A stretch of DNA of 64,000 nucleotides from assembly GCF_002368095.1 (NCBI RefSeq), contig NZ_AP018227.1, positions 7,270,123-7,334,122 of the forward strand, read 5' to 3'. Below the pieces are notes generated by a model. It worked only from the letters and a program-made list of their open reading frames with translations, did no database searches and was not told where the DNA came from. The translations under genes and the position numbers were made by a program. This DNA is from Calothrix parasitica NIES-267. Its GTDB lineage: Bacteria; Cyanobacteriota; Cyanobacteriia; Cyanobacteriales; Nostocaceae. The number at the start of each line of letters is the position of its first letter. Position 1 is the first letter of the stretch. Positions 18,450-28,038 of this stretch are shown one piece after another.

Positions 18450-18911
18450 TCAAAATTTATGTAAGCCAATTAATCCACCTAATATCAAAATTAACGTATT
18501 ACTAATTAATCCCAGAACACCAAGAAAACTATTATAAATATTATATTTCGCGTCTTTTGAAGCTAATTTCTGTAAATCGGTAAAGATAAACGGTAACAAA
18601 GCCATTATTCCAGGAATTATACAAATGATAATAACATCTCTAATAGATATAATTTCGTTTAAACTAGCTCTTACAATAACGCAAATTGCAGCAAATGAAA
18701 TTTGAACTATAAAAGGAATAATATAACCAATTATCCAACAAGGATTGATTATAAATTCATAAACCACTTCCCAGAATTTAATAAATATATCTACTAAAAA
18801 TACTAATAACATTGTGTGAATGTGCATCATTACATAAAAAATGACGCTAACTTCGTAAAATATCCACAAACTGATAAAAAGTATTAATCCAATTGAAAAA
18901 TCTAAAAGCAT
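18450..18911 (-). CDS. Multi-pass membrane protein, unknown
   Basis: 153 aa with about four hydrophobic segments (2-30, 33-70, 78-110, 118-150) and few charged residues. No family recognised. It is downstream of the SrfB-like gene on the same strand, and flanked on both sides by copies of the same palindromic repeat that almost touch its start and stop. It may be a small partner of the SrfB/SrfC pair, or simply cargo between two repeats. Confidence 0.55.
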   Translation of the reverse strand: MLLDFSIGLILFISLWIFYEVSVIFYVMMHIHTMLLVFLVDIFIKFWEVVYEFIINPCWIIGYIIPFIVQISFAAICVIVRASLNEIISIRDVIIICIIPGIMALLPFIFTDLQKLASKDAKYNIYNSFLGVLGLISNTLILILGGLIGLHKF

Positions 18912-18912
18912 T

Positions 18913-18980
18913 GTAGGGTGCTGTCACGGTTTGAAAATTATAAATAATAAATGACCATATTGAAAATACCGTGACGCACC
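18913..18980. repeat. Palindromic repeat GTAGGGTGC... GACGCACC (copy 2)
   Basis: Same family and orientation as 18381-18449. It begins one base after the membrane-protein start codon region. Confidence 0.8.
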
Positions 18981-19028
18981 AATAATATAATTCAATAACG
19001 TGTAACTAAAATTTTCTAAATAAACAAT

Positions 19029-19102
19029 GGTGCGTTAGTTACGGCATTTTCAAATGGGATAACCTTTTAATCAAATTATCTAGAGCCGTAACAGCACCCT
19101 AC
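19029..19102. repeat. Palindromic repeat GGTGCGTTAGTTACGG... CACCCTAC (copy 3)
   Basis: Same family, opposite orientation to copies 1 and 2. It lies 7 bp from the SrfB-like stop codon and could form the 3' hairpin of its mRNA. Confidence 0.8.
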
Positions 19103-19109
19103 AACTGAA

Positions 19110-22100
19110 TTAATGCATCCCACAAAACGGGTCGCGTTCGGCTTCTACGTTGGTAGATTGCGGTTGTAATGAATCCCGAAAAACGCATCCTTCTTGTTTG
19201 AGAAATTCGGGATTATTTGATGTCCAATAAGACACTTCAAAGGGATGTACTCGCAATGTTCCTTTAAAATCTAAAGTGACGTAATAACGACAAGGATATT
19301 CGCTGTTTACTACTGGTTGCGGTAGTTCACCAATTAACTCCCATGTATTAGATTGTGGGTTGCGGAATTGGAAGTAAAATGTGTGTTTTCCACTAGCTGG
19401 AAATGGTGGAAGTTCGGCTATTAATCCGATGGTTTGCGGTTGGTTTGTGTCGTTGTCGTAGCGGAATACTCGTAGTTCTTTGCTATAGTCTTTACCGGTT
19501 TTAAATAATACTGTATGCGCGTCTGTTTTTAATGCATTTGCTGCTTCGACGACGTTAACTGCTATATCGCAAATTACTTGAGATTCGTCGGTAATTAATT
19601 CTTGATTTCCGATGGCTTTTGCTGCATCTACACTGGGAATATTTACAGGTATTAAATAGTGGGGTGTTCCGCGACAAAGTAATAAATCAATATCTAGTTT
19701 TTGGTTGATTTCAAATTGAACTTTGATATTATTTTTAAAGTCGTCTTCGGTGATTCCTAATTTTTTCATTAAAGCGTCACCGTTATAACTTCCCCATAGC
19801 TGTAACTTCATTTTTTCAAAGTCTTGTCTTCTGATATTGTTGGTTAACTGCATTCCCAACCAGTGACTGCGAAGTTTAGCCATTCCTTCTTCGGCTTTGA
19901 GTTGATACAGTTCTTGTCCAGCGTGGAAAATGGGAACTGGACTTCCACCAATAACTTCTCTAACGAAGGAGCAAGGTAGGAAGTAAAATAAATTTTTGAC
20001 ATCTATATATAGTTGATTTGCTCCTTTTCTGAGTAAATCTTTTGATTCTTGGGGAGAAAAGCTTAATTGACGCAGTTTTTCAGCAAAGCAAGCTCCGGCT
20101 GATGTGGCTAATTTGGTGTATTCTGGTTCAAAGGTGACTCTTTCTTCATTCCAGACAAAGTAATCGGATTTACTAAATACTCGGTAAAGTTCGCGCTCTA
20201 CAAGTTCTAAATTACAGGTTTTACCGGATAAAATTAACCAGTCTACCTGTTCTTTTTTAGCTTTCTCTGCATCTTGCTCTACAAAATTTATTTCGCTGAC
20301 AAACTTTGATTTAAAAGCATTTTCAATTAATCCGGAAGCGATACCAATTGCTTCTTGAATTACTGGGGAAGCTGCTTTCTCAAATTGTTCTTGAGTTAAG
20401 GTAACGCTGATTTTTTCAACCACGTCCATAGGTAGTTGAATATCGTTTTGGGAAAGTAATTCTGATATTTGCTGTCCGTCTAAAATAAATATCGCTTCTG
20501 GGATATCATTTACAAAAGAACGTTTTTGTCCCAAAGCTAATTTTGCATTCTCCGCATGTTCCCAAAGGTCGTAAAATGTTTGAGAACGGGATGAACGATT
20601 TTTCCAACGAGTAGGTAAAACTTTTTCAGCATCGTTTAATGCTTCCTTATAAGTATCACCTTCGCGAATTTCTTTATCAACGCAAGCTAACAGCGAACCT
20701 TTCCGATATTTACCGTTATCTAAAAAGCGCTCGCTTAATTCTTCCGGCTGTACTTTCAATACATCTCTGGGTAAAATATCATCGGAAACAGCACTCAACA
20801 AACAATCTGCGATAGCTGTTTTCAACAACAAAAATAATCGCAGCGAAATTAATTCACCACCCAACTGTAAATGACCGGAAGAACCCAATAATTTCGGAGT
20901 TAATTTATAATAACGACCACCATCACCTCTATCTTCGGTAGGTTCAAAAGGGTCAAGTTCTTCTAACGTCAATCTAATTAAAGCTAAATCTGTGGTTCCA
21001 CCACCAATATCCAAGACTAAAACATTTTGCCACCATTTATTCCCATCGTGACGACAGCGACTTTTAAAAGATTCTATCCCTAAATTTAAATCCCCACCAA
21101 ATTCCTGCCATAAAAAGAAGATAGCAGCAGAAACCGCTTCATCGTAAGCCATTTGTACGTCTTCAATACCCAGTTTCTTAACTAAGCTTTCGATTTCACG
21201 ACGGATAAATGGGGAAGCAATTGTCGGATATGTCAAAACAGCACGATAAAAATCACCGTCGCTGCATTTTCCGGGATACCTTTGACGATATTTTTGGGTT
21301 AATTCAATCAGCTGAGCATAAGCAGCTTGTAAAAGTTGATTTACCGGAATACTATCTTCCTTACCATCCAAACTGATATCAAAACTGCGTTCTTGACCAA
21401 AATAACGCTTCGGAGAATGCAAAAATCGTCCGTCGATTCCTTCCCCTTGTTTAATAGCATCCAACCGATGCTGATAAGCTTGTTCTCCCAACATTACCTT
21501 TACCTTTGCTGGGTCTTGAGTTGGTAAAGAAGGTTCTAAATTAATCACCTCCAACTCCGAAGGAATTTCATTTAACCGTCTATCCTTATCCAACTCCACT
21601 GGTAACAAACTTTGCCACTCCAAAGCCGGAACCCGAAACACCTGATGATAAATTTGATTTAATCTTTTACTCGCAGCCCGACGGAACCACCCCAAACGCT
21701 TGCTCAGACAGATTTCTATTTCGCGAATCGCCTCTAAAAGCTGCTCACCGCGTAAAAGCTGTAAATTAGCTGGATTAAAATCATCCAAGTTTTTACTGAG
21801 ATGCGAAAATAACTTTTGCCACTCAGCATCCCAAGCATCGCGACCAATACCCGGTACTTCATCCACCGGACGTTGGGTCAACCAATACGCTAATTGTTCG
21901 CTTAACTTAACTTCCTGTTCGCTGGGTAAAGTATGAGGAGTGACAATCACCTTCGGGTCGTAAAGCGTCACCGTAGAATTAGAAGTACCGAAATCAATCG
22001 CAAACCAACCGGGATAAGTTATATCAGATTTTTGATTTTCCGAAATAACCGATGAAGAGTGATTAAGAACTTGTGTTTCGCTGACCATATCTTGATTGGT

Positions 22101-22547
22101 AATTTCTTCAGTAAGTTCTGGATTTCTCCAGCGAGCATTTTCTTCAGCAAAAGTCCAAATATTGCAATCAGCAGCAGCAGTTTTTTTCACAGCTAAAATT
22201 GCTCTACCCATATCATCAGCATCGAAATACTCAGCAGTCACCCGCAAAGTCAAATCAATTCCCTTGGGTAAAGGTGGATTCCACACGCAATCATTTTGTC
22301 TCAACCGCTGCGGAGAAGTAAGTCTGAGCAATCTATCGGTACTAAAACTGACACTTTTATAAGCCGATTCTATTTGTTTCGCTAATTCCGAACGCTGTCC
22401 TAAAACCTTAATTTCAATCGAAGAAATAAAGGGAGAATTAGGACTATCAACCGGTTTTATTTCCACAACCGGTAATAATAAAAGTAAAGGGTCAGTTTCC
22501 TTAGTACGTAATTGATAACGACTGAAAAGTTCTATTTTTACAGGCAT
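19110..22547 (-). CDS. SrfB-like protein with Hsp70/actin-fold ATPase domain
   Basis: 1145 aa resembling the virulence factor SrfB family. After about 170 residues of N-terminal beta domain comes the Hsp70-type phosphate-1 loop WFAIDFGTSNSTVTLYDP, and further on phosphate-2 VLVLDIGGGTTDLALIRL, with an adenosine-type motif LILSGKTCNLE near residue 780. The C-terminal 300 residues are beta rich (SGKHTFYFQFRNP). No signal peptide or transmembrane helix. It lies 150 bp downstream of the SrfC-like GTPase gene on the same strand. In enterobacteria srfA-srfB-srfC form a locus of obscure function; a chaperone-like ATPase acting with a membrane-remodelling GTPase is inference. Confidence 0.82.
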   Translation of the reverse strand: MPVKIELFSRYQLRTKETDPLLLLLPVVEIKPVDSPNSPFISSIEIKVLGQRSELAKQIESAYKSVSFSTDRLLRLTSPQRLRQNDCVWNPPLPKGIDLTLRVTAEYFDADDMGRAILAVKKTAAADCNIWTFAEENARWRNPELTEEITNQDMVSETQVLNHSSSVISENQKSDITYPGWFAIDFGTSNSTVTLYDPKVIVTPHTLPSEQEVKLSEQLAYWLTQRPVDEVPGIGRDAWDAEWQKLFSHLSKNLDDFNPANLQLLRGEQLLEAIREIEICLSKRLGWFRRAASKRLNQIYHQVFRVPALEWQSLLPVELDKDRRLNEIPSELEVINLEPSLPTQDPAKVKVMLGEQAYQHRLDAIKQGEGIDGRFLHSPKRYFGQERSFDISLDGKEDSIPVNQLLQAAYAQLIELTQKYRQRYPGKCSDGDFYRAVLTYPTIASPFIRREIESLVKKLGIEDVQMAYDEAVSAAIFFLWQEFGGDLNLGIESFKSRCRHDGNKWWQNVLVLDIGGGTTDLALIRLTLEELDPFEPTEDRGDGGRYYKLTPKLLGSSGHLQLGGELISLRLFLLLKTAIADCLLSAVSDDILPRDVLKVQPEELSERFLDNGKYRKGSLLACVDKEIREGDTYKEALNDAEKVLPTRWKNRSSRSQTFYDLWEHAENAKLALGQKRSFVNDIPEAIFILDGQQISELLSQNDIQLPMDVVEKISVTLTQEQFEKAASPVIQEAIGIASGLIENAFKSKFVSEINFVEQDAEKAKKEQVDWLILSGKTCNLELVERELYRVFSKSDYFVWNEERVTFEPEYTKLATSAGACFAEKLRQLSFSPQESKDLLRKGANQLYIDVKNLFYFLPCSFVREVIGGSPVPIFHAGQELYQLKAEEGMAKLRSHWLGMQLTNNIRRQDFEKMKLQLWGSYNGDALMKKLGITEDDFKNNIKVQFEINQKLDIDLLLCRGTPHYLIPVNIPSVDAAKAIGNQELITDESQVICDIAVNVVEAANALKTDAHTVLFKTGKDYSKELRVFRYDNDTNQPQTIGLIAELPPFPASGKHTFYFQFRNPQSNTWELIGELPQPVVNSEYPCRYYVTLDFKGTLRVHPFEVSYWTSNNPEFLKQEGCVFRDSLQPQSTNVEAERDPFCGMH

Positions 22548-22698
22548 TTTTAAGAAGTTAAGAGTTAGGAGTTATGAGTTATGAGTTATGAGTTAGGAAT
22601 TAGGAGTTAGGAATTAGGAGTTAGGAGTTAGGAGTTATGAGTTAGTTATTATTACACCTTTGACCTTTGACCTTTAACCTTTAACCTTTAATCTCAAC
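22548..22698. repeat. STRR arrays between the SrfC-like and SrfB-like genes
   Basis: AGTTATG/AGTTAGG heptamers (22560-22645) followed by CCTTTGA/CCTTTAA heptamers (22650-22692). They fill nearly the whole gap between two genes that otherwise look co-transcribed. Confidence 0.85.
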
Positions 22699-25260
22699 TT
22701 ACTCCGGATAAGTAATAACTGTAATCCGCTTCATCGTATCCAACCATTCCGGTGTCGAAGCAGAAGTTGTTTCCTCAGCAGAAGCAATATATCTCAACAG
22801 CGGTTCGTGTTTGGATTTTAAAAGTTCTTGTAAACTATCTACTATCTCCTTCAAAGCCATTGAAAAGGAACCTTTAACTTGTTTGGTCAATTCGCTGACG
22901 TATTGAATTAAATGTAATCCAGCGCTAGCGGTGATTTCATCCCGCAATCTCAACACGGCTATTTGATGATTAAATGGTCTTGGTGGTACGGAAAATTGTT
23001 TATCGGGACTCCAATCGAATATTTGTCCTTTTTGATGTTGTTCGTCTTTTCTTGCTAAAGGAAATAAACTGTCAGCGTTGATTGGTGCTGCACTATTCGC
23101 TAATCCACTGTGTTGAATAATCAAGTTTTGCCATTTATTCGTTGGGTCGATTGCTCGTAAAAGATATCTATATAAACGAGTTTCTCTTTTCCCAAATTTC
23201 TCCTGAATCCGCTGTTCCATTTGCGGTTGGATGATTTCTTTAATTTTATTCCGCTCTAACTGTACTTCTGCGGATAATTTATTGAATAAATCTTTTACGG
23301 TTTCCGCTGTTCGTTCGTGAGCGAAAGACTGCATTTCGTTAACAGTCTTGACGAAGGAATTATAAAAATCGTCGCTTTGAGTGGGAATTGCGTCTTCCTC
23401 TTCGTCTTCCTCAAAAATACTTTCACTTTTGGTAAAGGAAATCGTACCGTTTTTAGTTCTATCAAATAGTAAAGTCCACTCGCTCCACTCAAAAAAGATT
23501 TTGTTGGTTAATTCATCTTTGACAACATCGCTCAAAGTTAACCCAGTCCGATTTTTCAACATCGGTTGTTTTTCTAAATCTTCCTGAAAATACCGATATG
23601 TTGTCACCAAATTCTCGATTTTACCCCGTAATTCCAAAAAAGCGGGATTTTCCACCATCGGAATATAAGCGGGAATCTGTTCCAATACAGCTTTTAAATT
23701 ATTTTGCTCCTTCATTACCGTTTCCGCAGACCTCTGAGTATCTTCCAAAAGCTGCTTCATTCCATGCTGTCCCACATGGTCTTTTAATAAAGAACGCAAA
23801 CGACTTATCCCACCATCTTCTGCATAATCGCTAAGCTGTTTATGTAAAGTACTCGAAGTCGGTAACATTTCCCCCAACTTGCGCCATTTTTCCCTTAGCT
23901 GAACTTCATCATTTTGATTCGGTTTCTCTAAATCCGGTAAAAACTCTGGAGAACAAACTTGTATCAACGAAGATTTTTCCCCTTGCTTTGTTAACCCGTA
24001 AAGCTGGGACAGTAAAACAATATTTTTCTTCTCAGTCGTCAAATTACTCGCACTTGCTAGAGTTAAATGCAGAATTCTCAACTTTTCTAAAACAGCTTCT
24101 TCCGATAATAAAGGTTCTTCCAAAACCTCATCCATCGTCAAAATATCGCGACTTGTTAAAGGAAGTTGATTAAACCTTCCCATCCCAACAATAATCCTAT
24201 CCCTTAAATCTTGTCCCTTGTCCCGCTCCAACATACTGCGAATTTTCGCTGCTGTTACTCCCCCCGGATACCTACCGTTAAGTAACAACAAAATCGTTTG
24301 TACCTCAGTCAATTCTCGCAGCGATAAAAAAGTATCTCTAATACCAGAATCAGCCGCACCCAAACCGGGAAAATCTAACAATACAAACTCATTCGTTCCC
24401 TGTAAACCAGATAAATCCCATATCTGTTTTGCTACTTCAACCGTAATATCTATCCGTCTAATCAACGAGAAACTATTATTTAAATCTCTAGCTGAAGGCT
24501 GCGCGAAAGTTTCCCAACGCTTCGGAGATTGGGGTAAATCCCGAAACTTCAACTCCAAAATATTCATCGGGGGGTCTGCTAATCTCAACCCCTTATTCGC
24601 AGTGAAATGGTCAATTTCGTAACCTCTACCGCAGATATCTTTACCGTAAGCGCTATAGGTGCGAACGAATACCACCACTTCCCGTAATAGAGCGCGTAAT
24701 TCCAAACTTTGGGTTTGATTCCAAGCTTGCTCGCACCAAGTTAAAATTCCGTTAGTATCGACAAAAGTTGTCGGATACAGACTTTTTAAAGTAGCTAAAG
24801 GTGCTGCGGGTACTTCCGCTAACTTTGCTCTACCTTCCACAACCTTGAGCATAAAACCCAAACATTCTTTGACCCCTTCATGGGAAAGATACTCAACCTT
24901 AAATTTACTAACCCTCGTTGTTTGTAACTGCTGTTGCTGTACCAAATGAATCGCAGTTACGTTACCAGTAGAAGGAGTTTCGCTCACAGGTAAAGCATCC
25001 GCGAAACCGATTAAACTGCCAATTAGCAGAGTTTTACCGCTACTAAACTCCCCCATAACGCCAATTTTGACGGGAGAAGAAGCCAACTCCACAGTGGAGC
25101 GAGCGGACTTTAGCAGACGCTGAATGTTTTCATGGATACTTGTTGGTACCCACTCCTCTTGGGGTGGTGGATTCTCCGAAACCAACTCCAAACTTTGAAG
25201 TACCGATTCCGCATACTCCTTATAGCGACGTAATTTCTCTACTGCTATATCACTTTTCAT
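22699..25260 (-). CDS. SrfC-like dynamin-family GTPase
   Basis: 853 aa. A helical N-terminus is followed by a large GTPase domain: G1 P-loop GEFSSGKT (70-77), probable G2 threonine around SETPSTGNVTA (93-103), G3 DFPG (296-299), then a long alpha-helical stalk to the C-terminus. This is the layout of bacterial dynamin-like proteins, and SrfC family members match it. There is no evident transmembrane helix; peripheral membrane binding would be expected. It is the first gene of the pair with the SrfB-like ATPase. Such GTPases remodel membranes, and some act in defence or envelope stress; the role here is not known. Confidence 0.82.
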   Translation of the reverse strand: MKSDIAVEKLRRYKEYAESVLQSLELVSENPPPQEEWVPTSIHENIQRLLKSARSTVELASSPVKIGVMGEFSSGKTLLIGSLIGFADALPVSETPSTGNVTAIHLVQQQQLQTTRVSKFKVEYLSHEGVKECLGFMLKVVEGRAKLAEVPAAPLATLKSLYPTTFVDTNGILTWCEQAWNQTQSLELRALLREVVVFVRTYSAYGKDICGRGYEIDHFTANKGLRLADPPMNILELKFRDLPQSPKRWETFAQPSARDLNNSFSLIRRIDITVEVAKQIWDLSGLQGTNEFVLLDFPGLGAADSGIRDTFLSLRELTEVQTILLLLNGRYPGGVTAAKIRSMLERDKGQDLRDRIIVGMGRFNQLPLTSRDILTMDEVLEEPLLSEEAVLEKLRILHLTLASASNLTTEKKNIVLLSQLYGLTKQGEKSSLIQVCSPEFLPDLEKPNQNDEVQLREKWRKLGEMLPTSSTLHKQLSDYAEDGGISRLRSLLKDHVGQHGMKQLLEDTQRSAETVMKEQNNLKAVLEQIPAYIPMVENPAFLELRGKIENLVTTYRYFQEDLEKQPMLKNRTGLTLSDVVKDELTNKIFFEWSEWTLLFDRTKNGTISFTKSESIFEEDEEEDAIPTQSDDFYNSFVKTVNEMQSFAHERTAETVKDLFNKLSAEVQLERNKIKEIIQPQMEQRIQEKFGKRETRLYRYLLRAIDPTNKWQNLIIQHSGLANSAAPINADSLFPLARKDEQHQKGQIFDWSPDKQFSVPPRPFNHQIAVLRLRDEITASAGLHLIQYVSELTKQVKGSFSMALKEIVDSLQELLKSKHEPLLRYIASAEETTSASTPEWLDTMKRITVITYPE

Positions 25261-25856
25261 ACTTGCTCCCGATTCACGCAGAGATTATTTTTACGAGATT
25301 CCTGGTAGATGGCAGTGATGCTACGGTATTAGTAAATTACCTAAATAAAATTGATAATTTTCACACTAAACCATAAAATTCGGCGTTACACACCTTGAAA
25401 ATTAGCTTATACTTAAAAATTAAATTAACGTTTCAAATAACTATTACCACTATTTGGTACTCAAATCATCAGCAATTAGTTTTTGTTTGATTTTAGCAAT
25501 ATAGAATAATTTTAAGGTGTTTGTTTTATTAATTAAATAGCGATTATCGTTTTAGCTGGATTTCTACCCGGTACTATATCCAAAAATATATTTTTATACG
25601 TAATTAATTGTGTTGATAGATGAAATAAATTTGACATTAGATAATTAGTTAGGATTGACGATAATAATGAGTACGCGCATCGCAAATGCTATCATTATTT
25701 ACCCTAAGTTAGCTGCCAGATTGGCACAATCATCTTGACAAAATACTTCTTGTAGGTTCGGTTTCTCTGCTTTCAACTCAACCCACGAATCTAGCACTTT
25801 AAATTATCTTCATAAAAGTGTCGCGATCGCCTTACATTAACTTCATATATTTCCTT

Positions 25857-26416
25857 GTAGGTTGGGTTAGACGCACAAATAAATTTATTGTTGACCTCGG
25901 ATGTATAAAGCGTCGTAACCCAACATCCGAGTTTTGGTTGAATATTAAATATTGAATTTGATTGAATTATTTTGTTTGGTTTTCTAAATTATGTTGGGTT
26001 TCGTTCCTCAACCCAACCTACGAACTACGAACTGTAAAAAATTTGTATATCGTAGGTTGGGTTAGACGCACAAATAAATTTATTGTTGACCTCGGATGTA
26101 TAAAGCGTCGTAACCCAACATCCGAGTTTTGGTTGAATATTAAATATTGAATTTGATTGAATTATTTTGTTTGGTTTTCTAAATTATGTTGGGTTTCGTT
26201 CCTCAACCCAACCTACGAACTACGAACTGTAAAAAATTTATATATCGTAGGTTGGGTTAGACGCACAAATAAATTTATTGTTGACCTCGGATGTATAAAG
26301 CGTCGTAACCCAACATCCGAGTTTTGGTTGAATATTAAATATTGAATTTGATTGAATTATTTTGTTTGGTTTTCTAAATTATGTTGGGTTTCGTTCCTCA
26401 ACCCAACCTACGAACT
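25857..26416. repeat. 195-bp tandem repeat, 2.9 copies
   Basis: Units start at 25857, 26052 and 26247 with GTAGGTTGGGTTAGACGC and are almost identical. Each unit contains two palindromes (GGTTGGGTTAGACGC / GCGTCGTAACCCAAC and GTTGGGTTTCG..CTCAACCCAAC). The third copy is cut short after CTACGAACTA. A diverged single copy is at 12205-12370. Identical 62-aa frames inside the units are by-products of the repeat. Confidence 0.92.
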
Positions 26417-26424
26417 AATCAAAA

Positions 26425-26451
26425 AACCGGACATCTTAAAGACACCCGGTT
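26425..26451 (-). terminator. Rho-independent terminator of the ArsC-like gene
   Basis: An AACCGG / CCGGTT stem read on the minus strand is followed by TTTTTTGATT. It lies about 65 bp after the stop at 26516. Confidence 0.65.
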
Positions 26452-26515
26452 CTGAAATTCTAAAATTAATCTATCTATCAAACACCAATTACCAATTACC
26501 CATTACCAATTACCA

Positions 26516-26959
26516 TCAATGATGATGATGTTCATGATTATGAGCGCAACCTTGTAAATCGGTACTCATCAGCTTTTGACTGACTTCCTGTAAAGTTTGA
26601 TCTTTAGGAGTTAAACCAATCCAATTTTCAATAACTTGAGTATCGAAACCGATTTCACCCCGATAACCAACTTGAATTAAAGGACGACGAATTAATAACG
26701 GTTCCTCTAACATTAAATTCAAAGCTGTTTCAGCATCAATTTGTTCTGGGTTTATCTCACCAGATTTGATTCTTGGTGCAGAACGGTTAAACCAATCCGC
26801 TACAGGACGATTGTTGAAAAACCAGCGCAAACGCTCCTTAGTCCATTTTTCTTCTAAAATATTGTGTGCTTCAACCTGATGTCCGGCTGCTGTTAATAAA
26901 GTTTTTTGCTTAGTATTATTTCGACAGCCTGTTTTTTCGTAAAATATTACCTTTGCCAT
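26516..26959 (-). CDS. Nitrogenase-associated ArsC/Spx-type protein
   Basis: 147 aa. The thioredoxin-like ArsC fold begins MAKVIFYEKTGCRNNTKQK, where C12 occupies the arsenate-reductase active position. The rest (LRWFFNNRPVADWFN, PLLIRRPLIQVG) matches the nitrogenase-associated ArsC-like family (TIGR01616, NifO-type). The exact role in nitrogen fixation is unclear; work in Azotobacter links it to nitrate control of Mo supply. It ends in an unusual His-rich tail, CAHNHEHHHH, a probable metal-binding site. It is first in a minus-strand group of genes running up to the cox2 operon and patB, consistent with a nitrogen-fixation context. Confidence 0.82.
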   Translation of the reverse strand: MAKVIFYEKTGCRNNTKQKTLLTAAGHQVEAHNILEEKWTKERLRWFFNNRPVADWFNRSAPRIKSGEINPEQIDAETALNLMLEEPLLIRRPLIQVGYRGEIGFDTQVIENWIGLTPKDQTLQEVSQKLMSTDLQGCAHNHEHHHH

Positions 26960-27012
26960 AATAATCTCCGTATCAGTTAACAGTTATCAGTTAACAGTGA
27001 ACAGTTATCAGT

Positions 27013-27081
27013 GTAGGGTGTGTTACGGCACGAATAATTTTGGATTCATAATTACTATTTAAATAATGCCGTAACGTACCA
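27013..27081. repeat. Palindromic repeat GTAGGGTGTGTTACGG... (copy 4)
   Basis: Fourth copy of the GTAGGGTGC / GCACC family, in the spacer between the cupin stop and the ArsC-like start. It is preceded by AACAGTTATC repeats. Confidence 0.8.
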
Positions 27082-27140
27082 TTCGTTGTTAGAAACTGAT
27101 TAGTTGTTTAAAAATCACAACAATCAAATATCATGAATCA

Positions 27141-27749
27141 TCAAAAATTCTTCGCAGTATGATTTACAGTGTCAAATTCAAAACGTTCTTTTGACCGAGT
27201 TTCTCCATATAAATTAAAAGTAACGGTAGGTTCTTCGATTGCTTCGACGCTATGAATTGCACCCGGTGCGAAACTAACAATATCCCCAGGATTTAAAATA
27301 ATTTCTCCTGCGGTTTGAATTTTATCTGGATTTTCTACGGTAGGATTTCGCTTCCAAATTGTATTTTTTTCTTGACCTTTTAATACTGCGACAATTCCCC
27401 AAGTTCCGTGATTGTGAATATTAGATTGCGTTCCTTTGTTGAAGGTAACAGTTTGCACTGTAAAAGGAAAACCTAACTCATCATATAAAAGTTTAACAGA
27501 AGTTCCGGTTTCATTATCTGGTTCCGGATGTTGAGTTTTTACCCAATAAGAATTAACCAGCAATTTTCTTACTATTTGCCGAATTTCTGCTAGACAATTG
27601 TTTTCATCTAATTGTTTTTTGAGAATATCTTCTAGTTCGGTTAAAAAGCGATAAAGACGATAATTCTCAGTAATTAAATCCCATGCTCTCGCAGATTTAC
27701 AAGCTTGATATTTACCATCTTCGGTTACAAGCCAGTCTTTTCCGTCCAT
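27141..27749 (-). CDS. Cupin protein, cysteine dioxygenase-like
   Basis: 202 aa. An N-terminal helical region of ~90 residues is followed by a cupin barrel with motif 1 NIHNHGTWGIVAVLKGQE (His-x-His and Glu metal ligands) and motif 2 NPGDIVSFAPGAIHSV. This is the arrangement of thiol dioxygenase-like cupins, using Fe(II). The full CDO active site (Tyr-Cys crosslink) cannot be judged from this sequence. It lies in the nitrogen-fixation group, but its substrate is unknown. ATG at 27749 gives MDGKDWLVTEDG. Confidence 0.78.
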   Translation of the reverse strand: MDGKDWLVTEDGKYQACKSARAWDLITENYRLYRFLTELEDILKKQLDENNCLAEIRQIVRKLLVNSYWVKTQHPEPDNETGTSVKLLYDELGFPFTVQTVTFNKGTQSNIHNHGTWGIVAVLKGQEKNTIWKRNPTVENPDKIQTAGEIILNPGDIVSFAPGAIHSVEAIEEPTVTFNLYGETRSKERFEFDTVNHTAKNF

Positions 27750-28038
27750 AATACAATTTTAGATTTTGCGGAAAGTTGGGGGAGAGAAGTTGGGAGAAGA
27801 TATTCTTCCCCCAAACCTATCCTCGACCGCTAACAGGATTTTGGATTAAATCTAAAATCTGGTGCAGGAAAGTTACCAAATTTCTGTTCAATCCAAAATC
27901 CAATTAGAAAATTATTTGTCCCTTTCTGACCTTAAGGAGATCCAAAAAATAAAATATCGAGCTTTACCAAATATATTTCGGAGAAACAATTGAGTGGTGG
28001 GGGTTCCCTTCCAAAGACGAAACCCAAAGCTGGATACT

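Larger units (their letters stand above)
25261..26515. other. 1.25-kb gene-free region dominated by a 195-bp tandem repeat
   Basis: 25261-25856 is AT-rich spacer with a HIP1 site at 25823 and no supportable gene. It must contain the srfC-like promoter. 25857-26416 is the tandem repeat. The rest holds a terminator and ATTACCA heptamers (26485-26515). Confidence 0.7.

Noticed and set aside
22548-22698. CRISPR-like array between the SrfC and SrfB genes
   Set aside because: The repeats are 7-bp heptamers without spacers, typical STRR, not CRISPR. No CRISPR array is visible in the window.
25962-26345. Two identical 62-aa ORFs
   Set aside because: They lie entirely inside the 195-bp tandem repeat and repeat at its period; the frame spans its palindromes.
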